Positions 11,801 to 23,365 of a stretch of 64,000 bases of DNA are shown here, one piece after another. Numbering within the stretch: the first letter of the stretch is position 1; every line of letters starts with the position of its first letter. The stretch is taken from contig OX246748.1 of the NCBI GenBank assembly GCA_945910005.1, positions 8,967,363 to 9,031,362 on the forward strand, written 5' to 3'. The DNA is from Isoperla grammatica. Its lineage: Eukaryota > Arthropoda > Insecta > Plecoptera > Perlodidae. The notes below the pieces were generated by a model. The model saw nothing but the letters and a program-made list of their open reading frames with translations. It was not told where the DNA came from and made no database searches. Position numbers and translations under genes: made by a program.

Positions 11801-14800
11801 TTTAATTTTTAAAATGTTTTTTTCTAAAATAGTTCCTAACCAAGTAAAAATGACAATGCAATGAGGCAACCACGTACGAGTTCTACGACTCATGTGATGT
11901 CTCATATGCCCAATAACCTGTATTTATTACTTAAACAAAATGTACACTGTCTTTTCTCTTGAAATAAATCAATATGTGAAATAGCATGTACAAAAAAAAA
12001 AAAAAAAATGAACAATGACATTATTATTGTATATGTTCTACGACATACTCGGCTGTTAAGTCATATGACGTCGGGGTTTATTTGGAGGTAGGGTAAAGGC
12101 TGAGGACAAATATTAAAAATTTTAAAAGAGGGGATCGGGAAATGAGCGGGGGCTCTCATGTTTTTGCCTCTTACAGCCACGCCAAAATTCTACCCTTAAG
12201 CGGAACTGCTGTTGCTTCTTGTACATTCTTGTACATACGAAGACTATTTCGATTTTTGATATTCAATGTGTGAAAAACAAGGAGTGTGAAATATCCGTCA
12301 ACATCTGCTAAACATGCTGACCTGATTACAGTTTATGCTTAAGTTATCAGAGCTTTTTACAAGAGACAAGTCACGGCTGACGCAAAGAAAGCCTTCGTAA
12401 ACTCTTACGACAAAGATATCAAAATAACAATATTATTATAATTATTGTTATGTTATTATTTTTAGATGTAAAACGACGTACACGACAGCTACATCATATG
12501 ATTTCGGTGAAAGAAGTACTTTCGTCCGCCTCATCAGATCTTAACCATATAATTAACGCACATAAATTCATCCAATCCACCTGACATAGTAGTGTTGCGT
12601 GCACAGTCGTATCTTAGTTACATAGATGAGAGACTTGAACGCACGAGATATATAGGGAGACTTCAACGCACGAGACGTATGGGGAGACTTGAACGCACGA
12701 GACGTATGGGGAGACTTCAACGCGCGAGACGTATGGGGAGACTTGAACGTACGAGACGTATGGGGAGACTTCAACGCACGAGACGTATGGGGAGACTTCA
12801 ACGTTCGAGACGTATGGGGAGACTTAACGCGCGAGAGGTATGGGGAGACTTGAACGCACGAGACGTATGGGGAAAAGGTATGGAAAGACTTGAACGCACG
12901 AGACGTATGGGGAGACTTCAACGTTCGAGACGTATGGGGAGACTTCAACGCACGAGACGTATGGGAAGACTTCAACGCACGAGACGTATGGGGAGACTTC
13001 AACGCGCGAGAGGTATGGGAAGACTTGAACGCACGAGACGTATGGGGAGACTTCAACGTTTGAGACGTATGGGGAGACTTCAACGCGCGAGACGTATGGG
13101 GAGACTTGAACGTGCGAGAGAGGTATAGGGGACTTCAACGCACGAGAGGTATGGAAAGACTTCAACGCACGAGACGTATTGGGAGACTTGAACGCACGAG
13201 ACGTATGGGGAGACTTGAACGCGCGAGAGGTATGGGAAGACTTGAACGCACGAGACGTATGGGAAGACTTCAACGCACGAGACGTATGGGAGACTTCAAC
13301 GCGCGAGACGCATGGAAAGACTTCAACGCACGACGAGACGTATGGGGGGACTTGAACGCGCGAGAGGTATGGAAAGACTTCAACGCACGAGACGTATGGG
13401 GAGACTTGAACGCGCGAGAGGTATGGAAAGACTTTAACGCACGAGACGAATGGGAGATTTCAACGCACGAGACGAATGGGAGACTTCAACGCGCGAGACG
13501 CATGGAAAGATTCGAACGCACGAGACGAATGGGAGACTTCAACGCACGAGACGAATGGGAGACTTCAACGCGCGAGACGCATGGAAAGACTTCAACGCAT
13601 GAGACGTATGGGAAGACTTGAACGCACGAGAGTGAAAGTCTAATTGGTCAGACGTACGTAAGCAAGAAAAACCCACTGAGAACTTCCTACTTCGCTCTAA
13701 CCTCAGAGCACACATGATATGATTCCATCGTTCACGCATGCGCGCACGGCTGGCTGAAACCTATTCTCATTACAACTTAATTGTTGTTACCTCACCTCCT
13801 AATTCACCCGTGCGTTCGCACAGTAATAGCTACGCGTGATCATTAAGGATGTCATGTAATTAGTGGAAATATATTTAAATTTTTACGGCTTAAATAACTG
13901 TTATGGTTAGGTAGGTATATGATTTCGGCCACTTTGTCGCCTCTTACGATGGACCGTCACTATTATTATTGGTATAAATATTATTGTTTTTCGTATAACG
14001 ACGTACTCGTACACACATTATTGTACACACATTGTCGTACACACATTGTCGTACACACAGACATAACTTGGTGGTTTGGGACGGAGAGGGCTGTATCCTG
14101 TTATATCGTGCGTAGTATTTCTTTGTTTAGCAAGTTATAGCGAGGAGCAAATCAGGCCGATCGCAAATCAAGACCAATAGGAAAATAGTTGTGGGGGAGG
14201 TTAGACATTAGTATGCAGGTATGCAAAAAGAAGTTTCCGAGAAGGGAACCATTTTATTATTGGTGGTGTTTAACGACGTGCTCGACAGCTTAGGTCATCT
14301 CGAATCAGGTCCATCTATATCGCGGGAGTCGTCATAAGGGGAGTCCAGCAAGGGTGGGCAGGGCCAAGTGGGAGGAGAAATATTCAGTGGGACAATGACA
14401 GGGGGGATGGGACAGGGTCTCCTTTCGTCGCCTCTTACGACTAGCAGAGTCACTCTGGGCCTATTCTATCCCGGGCCGAGACGGGTCAATTGGGTTTCGA
14501 TTTTGCGCTAAACGGGCCAAGTCGAAATATTCCTCGGCAAATAGTGCAACGCAAGGGAGTGTCCTAGCCTTATTTAAAGAGCTACATTCGCTTTTTGGTT
14601 TGCCTGGGGGCGGGCAAAGGTTCCAGCCAAAATCTGGAGTTTCAAGCAACAACTTATACCTTCTCTAAAGCTAAGCGAGGCTAAGCGACATGAGTAATTT
14701 AACAACCAACAACAGAACAGAACACAAACCAAGGTAATGCTCGATAGATCTCTACTCGGGTAAGATGCACTCGCAATGTCCGGTTATTCACTGAAGGTTA

Positions 14801-17800
14801 TTCACTTGCCGCCTCTTACGATAGACAGAGCTATCCTGGGCTTTAAATCTCCGGGGTGAAACGGGAATAGGTGTTGAAATTGGCGTCTCTCGCGGGGGAA
14901 AAATGCCTCTCCAGTTACAGATGGAAAAATATAAATGATACGATGACCTGTTATTTCGGAATGTATTTAAATAAAATTAAAGAATGTTACAAAGCCACTT
15001 ACAGAATCGATGTCACCCCACATGGGTGGATAATTGATTGATAGATATTTGGGCTTAACGTCTCATAGTTTTGCAACTTGGCTAATCGAGACGAGATAAT
15101 TGTTGGTCTAATGATATACGAACACTTCAAGAATCAAACCAATTCATAAGAAACCATTATAAATATTATTATACTTATCAATATCAGTTTTGTTTATGCC
15201 TTTCCTCAGGATTATATATTATTGCTAAAAAATATATATTTATTTCTATTAATACTGTGGTGTGAATAGAGGTTATTTCGTAGAATTCGTAGAATTAATT
15301 TAATTTGATTATATTAATTTTCGATCGCTGTATGGATTCAAGGTGCTTCAACATGAAAGATCGATTGAAAAATGTTGTCTGTCCATCCATATTGCAAGAC
15401 GGTTATTTCAAAATACAGTAGATTGAAGTCTGTGCTGGTGCACACTGAAGGTCATAGAATGCGTACACACGCTCTTACGTAGTTCATTCCAACATCCATG
15501 AATTCATTCATAATCCAGTACTTTCGCTCGTGTCGACATTAACAAGACCTCTCACGATATCCCACGACGAAACATTTAAACTTATTTGTAACAACACTAG
15601 CTGTACCGACATAATAGCATGTTGCATTACCGACACACAAAGCTAGAATCTATTTTGTACAAACATCAGTGAAACCATTTGAAATCAATATCTTATTGTA
15701 CAGATAATTTTCTTATATATTATTATTGTTGTTGTTTTGTTACAATTTAACGAGAGAAAATAAGGCGACAGGCAGAGTTACCCTGATTGATTGATTAATG
15801 GGGTTTAACGTCTCATATATGAGCAACAATGGCTAATCGAGACGATGAGCGGGTGATAATGAAAATGAGGAAGATGATCATGAAGAATAAAGCCACATCA
15901 GAATCAGATCAATTTACGTCGCGTGGGTCGTCATACGGGAGTCCAGCAAGCGTGGGCAGGGCCAAGTGGGAGGAGAAATATATTTAGTGGGACAGTGGAG
16001 GGTAAGGGACATGGTCTCCTTTCGTCGCCTCTTATACGACTAGTAGTCAATATGGGCCTATTCTACGCCGGGCCCAGACGGGCAAGAGCTACCCTGGATT
16101 TATACTCCGAGTCTAAAAGTCAAACGTCAAAGGGGTTAAAGCACTCGGCTCGCTCTCGTCAATGCCCAATGTGTAAGCGAGAGCAGGCTATACTAGAACT
16201 GTCGGTTAAACCGCAAAAACCAACCTCGACCGCCCATAACTAATTCCCCCCATCTGTTACAGTCGCCCCCGAAGTACGCCTACAACTACGGCGTCGAGGA
16301 TCACCACACCGGTGACGTCAAGCACGCCCACGAGACTCGCGACGGTGACGTCGTCAAGGGTCAATACAGCCTGGTGGAGCCCGACGGTTCGGTGAGGACA
16401 GTCGACTACGTTGCCGACTCGATCAACGGTTTCAACGCGGTGGTGAGGAAGAGCAACCCCAGCGTACATCTCGCGCCTGTCAAGACTGTAGTCAAGGCCA
16501 TTGCTGCACCCATCGCTTATGCCCCCGCTACGCATTACGAGACAGCCTATGCGCATGCGCCCGTCTACGCCAAGCAGGCTTATGTGGCGGCACCAGTCGG
16601 TGAGTTTCATTATGGTGATGACATTTGTATTTGGGTTTTACGACCCATATGGCTGATAAGATGTCGAAATATGAACATGAAAAGCACGTCACGTCTGAAT
16701 AAGATCCATTACACATCCTTGTGGTCATCATATAAGGGGAGTCCAGCAAGGGAGGGCAGTACCAAGTGGGAGGAGAAATCTAAAGTGGGGTGAAAGGGTA
16801 AAAGGTCTCCCTTCGTCACGGCTTACGACTGGCAGCGTCACTCTGGTCCCATGATACCCCCGGGGCAGACGGGTCATGATTTAGTCGTATTCTACATCAA
16901 GGTCATATGAAATAAGGGGGGGGGGGTTGATTTGACAAAAGGGCAACATAGGATTTTATTTAGTTTAAAAAGGAATTTATGGGAAAGAACGGAGTGGACC
17001 TATTTTCTCCGAGTCAACCTGGGATAATTCTACCCCGGGCGCAGACGTGGATAATCGACAGCTGAAGGGGGGGGGGGGGCGGGGGGGATTGACAGTGTAA
17101 GCACCCTTTTTTCTTCTGAGAACAAGTTGGACCCAAGTCACCTTTGTTAAGGCCCGGGAGATAAGTGTAACGTGCAATTATGAGCATCTGGATTAAAAGA
17201 GGTGGGTTGGAGGGAAATTAAAAGATGTGTTTAAATTAAATTAAATCGAATGAAATGACCACCAATCGTCAAGCAACAACAATCACTTGGGAAAGTTGGG
17301 GGCTGTAGAATACACTTCCCTTCTCAGCCGATACCGACAGCTATAGCTGAATGTCAAGAATGTCTTGTCGCCCATATTTTTGCAACTTTATCTAATGGAT
17401 TCGATCAGGGAGTACTAACTAATAAGACCGACGCATAAGTTCACCTGAAGATGGATATGAGAATAAAAACGGTAAAAAACATACTGTGCCTTCAAGTTCA
17501 TTTCAATCCCGAGGATAAACATGTGTGGAAATTGTATTTAATTTATAATTGAAGCAACTATTGTGATTATCATAGTTATTATTATTATTATTTTATGAAA
17601 TACTGGACAACATAGCTCATATGACGTCGAGGGTGATAGAGGAAAGGTACAAGTAATGATGATGATCTGTATTGACGATGCAGGAGCAAAAAGTACTGAT
17701 CCTTATTTTTCTGTAAGGCATTGTCAAATGTTTCTCCTGTAATAATATATTCATAGTCATACATTTTTCTTTGAGGATATTAATTTCTATATTCATATAC

Positions 17801-19285
17801 ATTGTTAAACGTTTTCATCAAAATATAACTTAAAATTTCTGTAACTTAGGCTATCGCAACGTGAACGAGCATGTTTAAATATAGGATAAATATTAATTAT
17901 ACCTGGAATTACCTTAAGTCAAATTTACACTCATAATTACGGCTACTTCGTTCATATACGAGTCAATTTAAGATGGATAGTTCAATGTATGATGGAAAAT
18001 TCACAAATTCAAGTTAAACTGCAATAATCTATATTTTTAATACTAATAAAATTCAGACGAAATACTTCCTATACTTCATTGTGATGTTGCGTACATACTA
18101 TTATTTCAAATAAGTCGTAAATAAGTCGGTTTCTCTCTCACCCACAAGTGAGTAAATGCGAAACGCGTTTGGCACCGAAAGCGAAGCGGAATCTACTTCT
18201 ACGGAATCCGTTATCTGGAAAGTTTCACCGAATAACAATGATTCCATTTTATTTCACACTACAAAGTTTTGCTGCCAATGATTTTCTCCGGCCTTAGCTA
18301 ACTAATGCCGGAAAATACAAATGCCTTAAACACAAACGAGAATTCGCCAAGCATCTAATAGCTGAGCTATTTCAATCAAAGTAATAATCATCTTTATAAC
18401 TAAATAACATAGAGTTCTGTGGTTTCACGACAGATTTAGTTACCACGTTGAATGTCATCAGCTTATTTAGTCCCCTCGTACGATAGGCAGAGTCCTACTC
18501 TGTGCCGAGGCCAAAGGGAGGAGGCAAATAGCAGAAATAGTAGTTGTCTTACGATTGCTTTTTTTTTACTTATTTTACTTATATATGCCAGCGCTCACCA
18601 CGAGAAACCGATTAGAAGTTGTTTGGTATGGAGGGGGAGGGGGAGTAAGGATAAAAGAGTAAGAATGCAATAAATAATAAGGAATGTAAGAATAAAAAGA
18701 ATAAAAATAAGATCTACTTTAAAAAACTATGGAGTGAAAAGGGGACTAAAATTATAATGCATTTAAACGCCAGTAACGAAGACCCACCTAGACCCACGTT
18801 ACATTCTACCACGGTCCTCCGACTGGGTCGACGGAGAAATCAGGGGATGATGAGGGTAGTAGTATTTAATGGCACTTTGGCAATAAGCAAGGAACCAAGG
18901 CCAAAAGTAGGTTTGTAAAGGGGGAACTATTTTCTCGCCTTTTACAATCGGCAGCAGAGGTATTCACTGGGCCAAATTGAGCCCCCAAAACCAGACAAAA
19001 GACGCGGAAATTAATTAAGTTTTAAATGCAGAGATAAATGTATTTGCATTGATAGTCGACCCACTCAGAAACAAATACAGATTTTCAGTGTGGATGATTT
19101 TCTTTTTTTTCTAGATTTTTATTTTTCTTGTTTTCTTTTTTTCAGCTATTGCCAAGCAGCCCCTCTACAGTAAAGCAGCCCTGGCCTATAACGACTATGA
19201 TGCATACGACCTCGCCAGCTTAGGTGGTAACGGAGGTTACTACTCTGCCGGCCACTACGATGCTGGAGACTACGGATATTACTAA
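5805..19285 (+). CDS. RR-2 cuticle protein, gene 1 (three exons, 191 aa)
   Basis: Structural cuticle protein of the CPR family, expected to be secreted by epidermis and to bind chitin through its RR-2 domain. Exons are 5805-5903 (donor GTGAGT, phase 0), 16263-16599 (acceptor TTACAG, donor GTGAGT, phase 1) and 19146-19285 (acceptor TTTTTTTCAG, stop TAA). The frame closes exactly to 192 codons. Residues 1-18 are a signal peptide ([18 protein letters not shown]) with likely cleavage before RPG. The RR-2 block fills about residues 36-97: [52 protein letters not shown]. It is followed by an Ala/Pro/Val/Tyr-rich stretch ([18 protein letters not shown]) and a Gly/Tyr-rich C-terminus ending DYGYY, both usual for this family. 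Intron 1 is 10,359 bp and intron 2 is 2,546 bp, both packed with repeats. It differs from genes 2 and 3 in having no 12-nt first exon and an extra intron after the RR-2 block. Exon calls come from reading frame, splice consensus and family fit; no transcript was available. Confidence 0.94.
5904..6897 (+). other. Gene 1 intron 1, 5' part with degenerate repeat of the donor region
   Basis: Very AT-rich. AATTAACAAACTCCCTACAA recurs at about 6059 and 6163, with a weaker copy near 6304. Between them lies CCGTGAGTACATGATTTAA (6189-6207), which resembles the true donor region GTGAGTACATTATTTAATT at 5904. The unit is about 104 bp. Otherwise nothing is recognised. Confidence 0.6.
6898..7400 (-). mobile_element. 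Decayed C/A-type repeat fragments
   Basis: At least two partial copies in the same orientation as the rest. A tail lies at about 6930-6985 (GATCGGCAGTCATCCCAGGG). The block 7025-7205 starts GGTGTTTAATGACGTACTCA and ends TTCTACCCCGGGCCCAGACG. A third G-rich piece is at 7285-7400. No terminal duplication could be fixed. Confidence 0.6.
7401..9047. other. Gene 1 intron 1, mostly unrecognised
   Basis: AT-rich sequence. A G-rich decayed repeat fragment lies near 8540-8690. The motif GGTCACCACGAGAAG is at 8937-8951. Short open frames around 7894-8400 overlap on both strands and have no family resemblance that I can see. Confidence 0.45.
9048..9474. mobile_element. hAT-like non-autonomous DNA transposon (MITE)
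   Basis: The left end AGGGTGACCATCCGTCCC (from 9053) is followed by several TCCCGG repeats (GTCCCGGTTTTC, GTCCCGGTTTCC, TGTCCCGGATT). This is the end type of a widespread hAT group. The right end near 9462-9474 is ATATGGTCACGTT, a decayed inverted match of the left end. AAGATATC before the left end and AAGATAAC after the right end could be an imperfect 8-bp target duplication. No transposase frame is present. Confidence 0.6.
9475..12036. other. Gene 1 intron 1, decayed repeats and unrecognised sequence
   Basis: Decayed C/A fragments occur near 9780-9960, 9990-10170 (ending CTCCTGGGCCCAGGATGGG) and 10325-10420 (with a G run). The motif GGTCACCACGAGAAG is at 10688-10702. From about 10,900 to 12,036 nothing is recognised apart from a poly(A) run near 11,990-12,008. 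Confidence 0.5.
12037..12215 (-). mobile_element. C-type repeat fragment
   Basis: Contains TTCTACGACATACTCGGCTG then TCATATGACGTCGGGG, a G-rich middle and the tail CTCTTACAGCCACGCC. It is in the common orientation and has no identifiable ends. A second short start of the same block is at about 12,470-12,540. Confidence 0.55.
12637..13632. repeat. 27-bp minisatellite, about 37 copies
   Basis: Head-to-tail copies of GAGACTTCAACGCACGAGAC followed by GTATGGG, with C/G and A/G variation (CTTCAAC or CTTGAAC; GCACGAG or GCGCGAG) and occasional 1-bp gains or losses. The array spans about 1 kb inside gene 1 intron 1. Since 27 is a multiple of three, frames stay open on both strands, giving a nine-residue repeat such as RLQRTRRMG on + and RALKSPHTS on -. 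Frame-breaking indels inside the array argue against coding. Confidence 0.93.
13633..14261. other. Gene 1 intron 1, short tandem and unrecognised sequence
   Basis: A small tandem repeat with unit about 14-15 bp (GTACACACATTGTC) occurs at 14,009-14,060. A decayed repeat tail is near 13,920-13,950. Nothing else is recognised. Confidence 0.5.
14262..14489 (-). mobile_element. C-A hybrid SINE-like element
   Basis: Starts GGTGGTGTTTAACGACGTG then CTCGACAGCTTAGGTCAT, skips most of the shared block, and continues GGTCCATCTATATCGCGGGA, GTCCAGCAAGGGTGGGCAGG and the A end CTGGGCCTATTCTATCCCGG. The same C-A join is seen at 32,416-32,691 and 34,346-34,552, so this is a family structure and not one chance deletion. 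Confidence 0.75.
14490..15785. other. Gene 1 intron 1, fragments and unrecognised sequence
   Basis: A tail fragment is at 14,810-14,870 (CTCTTACGATAGACAGAGCT). A truncated shared-block start is at 15,029-15,095 (GGGCTTAACGTCTCATAGTT). The rest is AT-rich with nothing recognised. Confidence 0.5.
15786..16084 (-). mobile_element. SINE-like element, A type, near-complete
   Basis: Runs from (GATT)n and GGGTTTAACGTCTCATATAT through GTCCAGCAAGCGTGGGCAGG to the A end GGGCCTATTCTACGCCGGGC. It is flanked by AGAGTTACCCTG (15,774-15,785) and AGAGCTACCCTG (16,085-16,096), an 11/12 match read as an aged target duplication. The target was itself an older A tail. It ends about 180 bp before gene 1 exon 2. 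Confidence 0.85.
16625..16871 (-). mobile_element. SINE-like element, A type, older copy in gene 1 intron 2
   Basis: Diverged copy: GTATTTGGGTTTTACGACCC, GTCCAGCAAGGGAGGGCAG, then CTTACGACTGGCAGCGTCAC and a decayed A hairpin. It starts about 25 bp after the exon 2 donor, so exon 2 sits between two direct copies of the same element. A further decayed copy with two G runs follows at about 16,885-17,055. Confidence 0.75.
17056..19145. other. Gene 1 intron 2, fragments and unrecognised sequence
   Basis: Contains a G run near 17,066-17,090, a C-type start near 17,595-17,640, a tail fragment at 18,465-18,500, the motif GCTCACCACGAGAAA at 18,592-18,606 and a decayed tail at 18,930-18,990. A strong pyrimidine tract precedes the acceptor at 19,141-19,145. 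No gene. Confidence 0.5.
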
Positions 19286-19404
19286 AAAACAAACCAAATA
19301 TTGTATATTGTTGAATCAACTGACACCTTCCGTCTTAGGTTATTGTTTTGTATATAGCATACAAGTTGAAGCCAATTATATTTTTTATGATTTGTACATA
19401 ACGA

Positions 19405-19410
19405 AATAAA
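19405..19410 (+). terminator. Polyadenylation signal of gene 1
   Basis: AATAAA lies 120 nt after the stop codon and is followed within 25 nt by a T-rich and TG-containing stretch, as expected for a cleavage site. Confidence 0.8.
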
Positions 19411-21139
19411 ATGTGTATGACATTTTTTATCATGTCACAAAAACAACAACAGAGTATCCATATATTGAAATGTTTCTATTATTTGTTTTGCTATGGATGA
19501 GACATGCAAATGCATCAATGGAATGAGCTTTGGCAATTCCAACTTCCGAATAATTGATGGTTGTGCTGTGCCGAGGAAAAAAATAATATAAATCTTTATA
19601 CACAGTGTTTTTCAAATCATTTTTCTTCATAGTTACATCGCATCGATGTATTCTTATTGGAAATACCAAACGAAATTGTCTATTAAAACTACAGTATGTT
19701 GATAATGAAAATGTATATACTATAAAAATATTATACTATATATAATACATTAATTAATAAGTTTATACATCATAATTCTGCACTTTATATACGAGAAGTT
19801 GTACATTTGTATTAATTTTCTTATTATTATTATCATTACTTATTATCATTTAACAAACTTTGAACTAATTGTCAGTGTAGATAAACTAAATATTGAGAGT
19901 AAATATTGCACTCAGATTTAACTCCAGCGTTGTAGAGGAATAGATTATTTGAAACTATCAAATTATACGATCCCAGAAGTAGCACCGTATAAACAGTGTT
20001 AAATATTACTCAATTTGGAAATTTAAATTTACTCTTCAGCAAGTATATTACCGATATTTTTATTCATAATGTGAGTATAAATATATTAATAAATGTTATT
20101 ATACTCTCCTCTTCACTCTTTAGACTGACTGCTAGGGCAGTTTGGAATTTGGAAAAGACTTTGGAACGATGTAAGTTTTAATACAGTATAAAAAAAAATG
20201 TAGCAATAAATATTGATACTCGCACAAATCTAGTTTTTTACTTTTTCCATTAATCACATTATAATGATTATGTTCCGCCAACAAGAGTTCCAAGATCAAT
20301 TAGAGGATCAAGTAGACCTTGCCAAATGAAGAAGTGAGATGTCAGGGGTGGGAGATGGTAACTGACAAAACAAATAATGATACAAATTACACAAACATAC
20401 TTCTTCTCATTATATTTTAATATTATTCTATATATATTATATTATCATTTTAATAGTTATCGTTTAAATGTAACCGAATGGAGAGAGAAATACGTACAGA
20501 AGGAAATATTCTTTTTAAGACATGCTCGATCTGCAGAAACATAATATTATATGACGCCGGTCTGATTAAAGCCGTCAAACATCGCTGGGGTCGTCATAAG
20601 GAGCGACACAATCATTTAGTGGGGGGGGGGGGGAGGGATTGGGGCCTAGAGTTTGGGGGTTGTAAGGGGTTAAGAACCAACCTGGATATAAGTGAAGACG
20701 TCACCAAAGTAGATATATCACGGGAAATGCAAGCATACCCAAATGAGCAGTCGAGATGTATTTATCTCAGTTTCACAAGGGTATCAAGGATTGTATCTGT
20801 GAAATATGTATACTATTTCTATGTATTATGATATAATGTTTGGTTTACATGAAACATAATCGTTTTAACAAAAATATATCCACGGGGGCCCTCGTTGCCG
20901 AACCGGTCACCTATACCAGGTACCCCTTCAATCAGAACGCGTTCATAAGGACAATCCGATCAGATCTGACGAAGAGAAAAGGGCAGATTTAAAGATATAC
21001 ATAAAAGTAGGAGTAAATGATAACATTAGCAAAGTGTATCCTCATTGGATAAAAGATGTGGCGTGAAGAGGTGCTCGCCAACTGGAATTGAGCAGAGCGC
21101 ATCTCTGTTGCACTTACGTGCTCGAAGCTGTAGTTCGCT
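19411..21139. other. Intergenic, AT-rich
   Basis: Mostly AT-rich and unrecognised. One decayed C-type fragment with a 12-base G run lies at about 20,555-20,720; the 117-residue frame over it (20,478-20,831) is repeat-derived. No gene is supported. Confidence 0.5.
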
Positions 21140-21330
21140 CTACAGCGATATTTGGGCTTAACGTCTCATATTTTTGCAACGAGGCTAATCGAGACAATGA
21201 GTGGGTGATAAATGAAGATGAACAAGGGGGGTGTTTGGAGGACAAATTAGTTAATATTTGGTAGAGGTCATCATAAGGGAAACCAAAATTAAGGGAGGGG
21301 GAGGGGGGGGGTAGGGGGCGTTGTTGGTTG
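21140..21330 (-). mobile_element. Truncated SINE-like shared block
   Basis: GATATTTGGGCTTAACGTCT, GCAACGAGGCTAATCGAGAC and AATGAGTGGGTGATAAATGA are clear; a G-rich segment follows and neither the A nor the B end is present. Confidence 0.7.
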
Positions 21331-21772
21331 GCGATTGGATCGCAAAAAGGTGTGAAAAACAAGAAAGAAATACCAGGAATTCATGAAAATAATATCGGCC
21401 AAGTGACAAGTAGGATATATTTCATTCCAAACGGTATCGGAATGCGAAAAAACAGTGGAAAGAAACAAGCATTTTTATGCGAACGCAAGACGTGACCACT
21501 GACCACTTTCCATTGATGATAGTAAACGACGCCTCGACGGCAATCGAAGGCGAAACTGAAGAACAGTCCTCCCGATGGAGACGCCGAGATTGAGGAATTT
21601 TTTAAACCCCCCGTCATAGACAGACCTCACTCCACTTCCAGCACAGGTCCGAGCTGACACTGCCAGCAGACATCAAGCAACCCCCCCTTCATTAGAGTAT
21701 TATATTTTTAAATTTGATCGGGAAGACCCCTTATTTTTTTCATTATCATTTTTGTTTATTATTATTATTATT

Positions 21773-22078
21773 GATTGATATTTGGGCTTAGCGTCTCATA
21801 TTTCTGCAACGAGGCTAATCAAGACAATGAGTGGGTGATTATGAAGATGAAATATGGGGCTGTATGGAGGAAAGGGGCAAGTAGGAGGGAGCGTGAGGAA
21901 AGGGGAAAGGGGAGGAAAGGGGATTGGGGTGTGGACTGCACTTCGTCTGACTTCTCCACCTCGACCAGTCCGGCTAGGGTGGCCCTACCACAAGCATATG
22001 CTTCCGCCGGCATAGCTCTCGGGATCATCAAAGCACACAAACCCGCCCACCACGATAAGGTAGCAGTCCCTGGGCAGG
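21773..22078 (-). mobile_element. SINE-like element, B type, near-complete
   Basis: Has the shared block (GGGCTTAGCGTCTCATATTT, GAGGCTAATCAAGACAATGA), then the B block (GGGGTGTGGACTGCACTTCG, GGTGGCCCTACCACAAGCAT, CTTCCGCCGGCATAGCTCTC) and the terminal hairpin arms CGCCCA/TGGGCAGG. TATTATTG lies on both sides and may be a short target duplication inside an ATT microsatellite. Confidence 0.85.
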
Positions 22079-22190
22079 TATTATTGTTTTGTGTTTAGTA
22101 GTTGACAACTAGGTAATACGATGTCGGGGGTTCATTGGAGGAAAGAAATTAGTAGGAGGACGAGTAGAACTAACATTCCCAGAAGTTCAA

Positions 22191-22565
22191 GGTTTTACGA
22201 CCCATATTTTTGCAACTTGGCTAATCGATGCGATGAGTGTGTTAAAATATTAAGACGGAGATGTTTGGTGGAAAGTAGGAGCGCCGAGAGGAAGAGTGGA
22301 AGGGAAGGTAAAGGGAAAGGAGATGTGAACAGCATTTCGTCTCATTTCTTCCTCTCGACCTGTCAAGCTAGATAGCATACGCTTCCGCCGGCAAATTGAT
22401 TGATTAACTGGGCTTAACGTCTCATATTTGCTCTCGGGATCAGCTAACCATCCACCACGATAAGGTAGCAGTCCCTGGTCAGGGGATTGATACTACAAAC
22501 CGTTACTATCAACCTTTCACTATTGGCAGTCACCCTGGGCTATTTTATACCCCGGGCCCCGGTGG
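22191..22565 (-). mobile_element. Composite of B-type element and A tail
   Basis: A diverged copy runs from TTTTACGACCCATATTTTTG to the B end near 22,480. It is interrupted at about 22,395 by a short second start (GATTGATTAACTGGGCTTAA), and is followed by an A tail at 22,515-22,565 (CACCCTGGGCTATTTTATAC). This is a nested or recombined array of the same families. Confidence 0.7.
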
Positions 22566-22791
22566 GAAAGAACACTTATTAAATTTTTTAAATTAATCGG
22601 TGTTTAACAGTGTTCTCGACATATAGGGACATATGACGTCGGAGCGGGGGGGGGGGGGGATTTGAGTAAAGGGAAGCATAATGGATCCAGAGTTATGTAA
22701 CAATTTCTTTACTCGTACACGTAGCGAACCAATATACGAACCACCCATCTTCGTGTGGTAAGACGCTGCCGGCCGTGATACTTGTGTATGC

Positions 22792-22812
22792 GGGGGGGGG
22801 GGGGGGGGGGGG
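22792..22812 (+). repeat. 21-base G run
   Basis: The longest G homopolymer noticed in the window, outside a clearly recognisable SINE copy. An adjacent shorter G run is at about 22,645-22,659. Confidence 0.9.
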
Positions 22813-22992
22813 TCGCGGCTTTGTATGTGGATGATTTACATACACAAGTAACTCGTGGACGACGCAACGAAACAGCCCAAGTAAGTTTCAATTAATTATA
22901 TTCGATATTATACTGATCCGCAAGTCTTAAATCTGAAATTATTCTTATTAATTTACGTTTAGCGACTTCATGTTTAACATACAACGTCGTGG

Positions 22993-23365
22993 ATTGATTG
23001 ATTAATGGGGCTTAACGTCTCATATTTATGCAACGATGGCTAATCGAGACGATGAGCGGGTGATAATGAAAATGAGAAAGATGATAATGAAGAAAAAAGC
23101 CACATCCGAATCAGATCCATTGTAGGTCGCGTGAGTCGTCATACGGGAGTCCAGCAAGGGAGGGCAGGGCCAAGTGGGAGGAGAAATATTCAATGGGACA
23201 GTGAGGGGGAAAGGGGATTGGGGTGTGGACTGCACTTCGTCTGACTTCTCCTCCTCGACCAGTCCGGCTTGGGTGGCCCTACCAGAAGCATACGCTTCCG
23301 CCGGCATAGCTCTCGGGATCAACAAAGCACGCAAACCTGCCCACCACGATAAGGTGGCAGTGGCA
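22993..23365 (-). mobile_element. SINE-like element, B type
   Basis: Starts at the GATT run with GGGGCTTAACGTCTCATAT, passes GTCCAGCAAGGGAGGGCAGG, then GGGGTGTGGACTGCACTTCG and CTTCCGCCGGCATAGCTCTC, and is cut near the terminal hairpin (CTGCCCACCACGATAAGGTG). It has the long form of the shared block joined to the B end, like 61,111-61,497. Confidence 0.85.

Noticed and set aside
12568..13739. Arg-rich or Ser/His-rich proteins encoded by the 12.6-13.6 kb region
   Set aside because: All frames are products of the 27-bp period; they exist on both strands, overlap, and the array has frame-breaking indels.
20478..20831. 117-codon frame downstream of gene 1
   Set aside because: Its middle is a decayed C-type repeat with a long G run; no gene features.
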